7,054 nucleotides of DNA from Conexibacter sp. Lineage in GTDB: Bacteria > Actinomycetota > Thermoleophilia > Solirubrobacterales > Solirubrobacteraceae. Positions 4,496 through 7,054 of this stretch are shown piece after piece. Location of the stretch: assembly GCA_025964215.1 (NCBI GenBank), contig JAOPZG010000508.1, forward strand, positions 1 through 7,054, given 5' to 3'. The translations under genes were made by a program, and so were the position numbers. Position 1 is the stretch's first letter, and each line of letters starts with the position of its first letter. The notes under the pieces are model-generated. The model had not been told where the DNA came from. It made no database searches and worked only from the letters and a program-made list of their open reading frames with translations.

Positions 4496-5952
4496 GCCGC
4501 CGTCGTCTGCGCGGCCGGGTCCTGCGCCGTCAGCGGCTTGGCGATGCTCTCCAGGCTTCGTCGCTCGGCCGCGACGCCGAAGAACAGCGCGACGATGCCG
4601 CCGGCGATCATGAGCACGGCGCCGATCGCGAAGGCGAGCGCCACCTGACCGTCGTCGCCGGAGGCGATCAGGCGGGAGAAGAGCTGCGGGCCGGTGATGC
4701 CGCCGATCGCCGTGCCGATGGCGTAGAAGAACGCGATGGCCATCGCGCGGGTCTCCATCGGGAACACCTCGCTGACGGTGAGGTACGCGGCGCTCGCGCC
4801 GGTCGAGGCGAAGAACAGCACCACGGTCCAGCAGACGGTCGTCGTGGTCGCGTTCAGCGCGCCGCGCTGGAACAGCAGCGCGGTGCCGAGCAGCAGGACG
4901 CCGGACAGGATGTAGGTGCCGGCGATCATCGGCTTGCGCCCGATGGTGTCGAACAGCCGGCCCAGGAGCAGCGGGCCGATGAAGTTGCCGGCCGCGATGA
5001 TGGCGTAGTAGTAGCCCGTGTGGCCCGAGGGCACCTTGAAGTACTCGATCAGGATCGTGGCGTAGCCGAACGTGATGGCGTTGTAGAGGAACGCCTGGCC
5101 GATGAACAGCGACAGGCCGAGCACCGTCCGCTGCGGGTAGACCTTCACCAGGGTCTTGGCGATCTCGCCGAAGCCGATCGTCCGCCGCTGGCGGATCTTG
5201 ATGGTGTCGTCGGGCTCGGGGAGATCCTCACCGGTCTCTTCCCGCACGCGGTCCTCGATGTCGGCGACGATCGCCTCGGCCTCCTCCTCGCGGCCGTGGA
5301 TGAGCAGCCAGCGCGGGCTCTCGGGCACGTGGCGGCGCACGAGCAGGATCACGGTCCCGAGCAGGACGCCGAGGCCGAACGACACGCGCCAGCCGACGTT
5401 GTCGGGCAGCAGCGACTCGTCGAGCGCGACGATCGACAGCAGCGCGCCGAACCAGAAGCTGCCGTTGATCGCGAGGTCGACGCGGCCACGGTGCGCGCTG
5501 GGGATCAGCTCGTCGATCGCCGAGTTGATCGCCGCGTACTCGCCGCCGATGCCGAAGCCGGTCAAGAAGCGGCAGGCGAAGAACCACCAGGGCTGAAACG
5601 ACAGCGCGGTGAGCGCGGTCGCGACCAGGTAGACCACCAAGGTGATGAGGAACAGCTTCTTGCGCCCGAAGCGGTCGGTCAGCCACCCGAAGAACAGCGC
5701 GCCGACGCATGCGCCCGCGACGTAGAGCGAGGCCGCCAGCCCGGTGATCTCGCTCGGCGACAGCGACAGGCCGCTGCCCGGCTGCGCGATCCGGCCGCCG
5801 ACGTTGCCGACGATCGTGACCTCCAGCCCGTCGAGGATCCACACGGTCCCGAGCCCGACGACGATCATCCAGTGCCATCGCGCCCACGGCAGGCGGTCCA
5901 GCCGCGCCGGGATGTCGGTCTCGACCGTCCCCGTCTGCACCTCGCCACTCAT
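4492..5952 (-). CDS. MFS metabolite:proton symporter (sugar-porter/AAHS-like)
   Basis: This 486-residue, 12-TM inner-membrane transporter has motif A at 89-99 (GWLTDRFGRKK), its second-half copy at 331-341 (GRLFDTIGRKP), RFLTGFGIGGEYAAINSAID (128-147), the PESPRWLL signature (210-217) and SEVFPMETRAM (394-404). TM1 carries WILDGLEVTIVG (38-49), with acidic D41 and E44, as in aromatic-acid:proton symporters of the AAHS type. A long charged central loop spans about 218-270, between the two six-TM halves. Length is normal and intact. ATG 5952 has gagg at 5965-5962, 9 bases upstream. It heads a leftward cluster with the 45- and 81-residue ORFs and is divergent from a glycosyltransferase. The substrate is not determinable; an organic acid or sugar-like metabolite is plausible. 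Confidence 0.95.
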   Translation of the reverse strand: MSGEVQTGTVETDIPARLDRLPWARWHWMIVVGLGTVWILDGLEVTIVGNVGGRIAQPGSGLSLSPSEITGLAASLYVAGACVGALFFGWLTDRFGRKKLFLITLVVYLVATALTALSFQPWWFFACRFLTGFGIGGEYAAINSAIDELIPSAHRGRVDLAINGSFWFGALLSIVALDESLLPDNVGWRVSFGLGVLLGTVILLVRRHVPESPRWLLIHGREEEAEAIVADIEDRVREETGEDLPEPDDTIKIRQRRTIGFGEIAKTLVKVYPQRTVLGLSLFIGQAFLYNAITFGYATILIEYFKVPSGHTGYYYAIIAAGNFIGPLLLGRLFDTIGRKPMIAGTYILSGVLLLGTALLFQRGALNATTTTVCWTVVLFFASTGASAAYLTVSEVFPMETRAMAIAFFYAIGTAIGGITGPQLFSRLIASGDDGQVALAFAIGAVLMIAGGIVALFFGVAAERRSLESIAKPLTAQDPAAQTTAA

Positions 5953-5961
5953 CGACCCGGG

Positions 5962-5991
5962 CCTCGCATGACGCGGGGACTACCCGCGAGG
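5962..5991 (-). promoter_or_regulatory. Leader hairpins that can mask the MFS ribosome site
   Basis: In the leftward transcript cctcgc (5991-5986) can pair with gcgagg (5967-5962), which contains the gagg ribosome site of the MFS gene. A competing stem pairs cgcggg (5988-5983) with cccgcg (5977-5972) and leaves the site free. The two share three bases of their 5' arms and exclude each other. The pairing potential is seen; regulation is inference, and six-base GC stems are frequent at this composition. Confidence 0.3.
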
Positions 5992-6059
5992 GCGGGCATG
6001 GAACACGGCGAGCCGAGGTGCGGCGGACGTCGCAAGCCGACGCGAGCGCTTGACGCCGA

Positions 6060-6076
6060 CCCGGGCTCGTCCCGGG
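6060..6076. repeat. cccggg-ctcgt-cccggg hairpin
   Basis: Two copies of the self-complementary cccggg (6060-6065, 6071-6076) flank a 5-base spacer. They lie four bases left of a larger inverted repeat. They may be part of a composite operator or may be compositional. Confidence 0.55.
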
Positions 6077-6080
6077 CGGA

Positions 6081-6108
6081 CGCGGTCGATGTTTGCCCGT
6101 CGACCGCG
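6081..6108. repeat. 28-bp inverted repeat, candidate operator
   Basis: cgcggtcga (6081-6089) and tcgaccgcg (6100-6108) are exact 9-base reverse complements around the comparatively AT-richer 10-base spacer tgtttgcccg. Dyads of this size and spacing between divergent genes are typical binding sites for dimeric repressors such as TetR or GntR types. It lies 53 bases before the preferred glycosyltransferase start and 129 bases before the MFS start. If the alternative start ATG 6089 were used the repeat would overlap the coding region. Confidence 0.7.
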
Positions 6109-6160
6109 GGCGAGAACCACGTGGTCCTCACCACCGTCCACGCCCACCACCGGACCGCTC

Positions 6161-7054
6161 GTGCCCCATCCCACGCCCGCCCGCCGCCGCGCCTCCCGTC
6201 CTCGCCACACCAGATCCCTGCGCATCGCCTCGATCCCCGCCGGCCACGTCTACGTCCGGCACCTCGCACATCCCGACGGGCCCGACGGCGTCGTCCGCCT
6301 GCCCGACCTGCCGCCGGCCGACGGGCGCAAGGTCCCCGGGGGCTGGTGGCCGCCCGTGATGCTCGACGCCGACTGGATCGAGCGCCACCACGAGGCCTTC
6401 GACGTGTTCCACGTGCACTTCGGCTTCGACGCGAAGACGCCCGAGGAGCTGCGCGCGGTCGTCGCCGCCCTGCGCGCGGCGGGCGTCCCGCTCGTCGTCA
6501 CCGTGCACGACCTGCGCAACGCCCACCACGCCGACGTGGCGCTGCACGACGCGCAGCTCGGCGTCCTGCTGGAGCACGCGGCCGCGGTCATCACGCTCAC
6601 CCCCGGCGCTGCGCGCGAGATCGCTGAGCGCTGGGACCGCACCGCGCGGGTGCTGCCGCACCCCCACGTCGTCGACTGGGACGCCATGCGGCGCCCGCGT
6701 CCGGAGCACGAGGGCTTCGTCGTCGGCGTCCACGCCAAGAGCCTGCGCGCGAACATGGACGTCCCCGGCGTCGCCGGCGCGCTGGCGGCGGCGGTGGGCG
6801 ACCTGCCCGGCGCGCGGCTGCGGATCGACATCCACGACGAGGTCTTCACGCCCGGCGGCTACTTCCACGCGCCGGAGGTCGGCGCGTACCTGGAGGGTCT
6901 GGCGAGCGAGCTGCCCCACGTCGAGCTGCGCCGCCACCCGTACTTCTCCGACGACGAGCTGTGGGCCTACTTCCTCGGCCTCGACGTCTCGGTCCTGCCG
7001 TACGCGTTCGGCACGCACTCCGGATGGCTCGAGGCCTGCCACGACCTCGGCACC
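6161..7054 (+). CDS. GT-B fold glycosyltransferase (GT4-like), C-terminus beyond window edge
   Basis: This cytosolic sugar transferase would use a nucleotide-sugar donor. The 298 visible residues show an N-terminal Rossmann half with LRIASIPAGHVYVRHL (20-35), FDVFHVHFGFD (80-90), PLVVTVHDLRNAHHA (110-124), and ITLTPGAAREIAERW followed by VLPHPHVV (144-171). The C-terminal half begins GFVVGVHAKSLRANMD (185-200) and reaches YFSDDELWAYFLGLDVSVLP (261-280) and HSGWLEACHDLGT, where the GT4 nucleotide-sugar site with its second acidic residue should follow. Roughly 50-80 residues are probably missing. GTG 6161 is the start nearest the conserved core; ATG 6089 is in frame but adds a low-complexity Arg/Pro/Thr segment and overlaps an inverted repeat. 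Neither start has a good ribosome site. The acceptor is unknown; cell-envelope glycan or glycolipid is only a guess. Confidence 0.86.
   Translation, partial: MPHPTPARRRASRPRHTRSLRIASIPAGHVYVRHLAHPDGPDGVVRLPDLPPADGRKVPGGWWPPVMLDADWIERHHEAFDVFHVHFGFDAKTPEELRAVVAALRAAGVPLVVTVHDLRNAHHADVALHDAQLGVLLEHAAAVITLTPGAAREIAERWDRTARVLPHPHVVDWDAMRRPRPEHEGFVVGVHAKSLRANMDVPGVAGALAAAVGDLPGARLRIDIHDEVFTPGGYFHAPEVGAYLEGLASELPHVELRRHPYFSDDELWAYFLGLDVSVLPYAFGTHSGWLEACHDLGT

Larger units (their letters stand above)
5953..6160. promoter_or_regulatory. Divergent region between MFS gene and glycosyltransferase
   Basis: This 208-bp region must drive the MFS cluster leftward and probably the glycosyltransferase rightward. 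It holds the leader hairpins, a cccggg pair (6060-6076) and a 28-bp inverted repeat (6081-6108). A ttgacg at 6050-6055 has no plausible -10 partner at the right distance. There is no regulator gene in the window. Confidence 0.45.

Noticed and set aside
6050..6078. ttgacg as a -35 box for the glycosyltransferase
   Set aside because: No AT-containing -10-like hexamer at 16-19 bases; the expected position is cgggcg.
5020..6627. 535-codon plus-strand ORF
   Set aside because: Antisense of the MFS gene and then out of frame with the glycosyltransferase; composition dominated by Arg, Asp and Gln.
6128..7042. 304-codon minus-strand ORF
   Set aside because: Shadow of the glycosyltransferase, whose plus-strand frame shows recognisable GT-B motifs.

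Overview
The window is about 70% GC with strongly G/C-biased third codon positions. This fits a high-GC actinobacterium. The GAF-SpoIIE phosphatase, the MpsC/DUF2294 partner and the 138-residue 'RNVLP/RWTF' protein are types I associate with Actinomycetota, perhaps Thermoleophilia or Solirubrobacterales. That placement is inference from remembered family distributions, not from a search. I see no rRNA, tRNA, CRISPR array, transposase or phage gene.

Left part (1-1673). A minus-strand MFS_3-type exporter runs off the left edge. Upstream of it lies an almost perfect 34-bp palindrome carrying three CTAG tetramers. Then comes a plus-strand small ORF made of six tandem 7-residue repeats (consensus N/A-R-M-F-x-P-Q/E). 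A single in-frame TAG separates it from a further open stretch and a 79-residue hypothetical ORF. This is the least conventional part of the window.

Middle part (1689-4010). A minus-strand two-gene operon encodes an MpsC/DUF2294 protein followed by a GAF plus SpoIIE-type PP2C phosphatase, overlapping as GTGA and so probably translationally coupled. Divergent from it is a conserved actinobacterial hypothetical protein of 138 residues. This gene is preceded by a possible 47-codon leader ORF with a near-ideal Shine-Dalgarno.

Right part (4103-7054). A second minus-strand cluster consists of a full-length 12-TM MFS symporter of the sugar-porter/AAHS-like type, a 45-codon ORF that overlaps its stop as GTGA, and an 81-residue single-span membrane protein. 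A 208-bp divergent region holding several inverted repeats separates this cluster from a plus-strand GT-B (GT4-like) glycosyltransferase cut by the right edge.

Nothing here is a recognisable defence or biosynthetic system. The candidates for something undescribed are the heptad-repeat micro-ORF next to the CTAG palindrome, the MpsC-like/SpoIIE coupled pair, and the two unlisted small ORFs (3441-3584 and 4358-4495).
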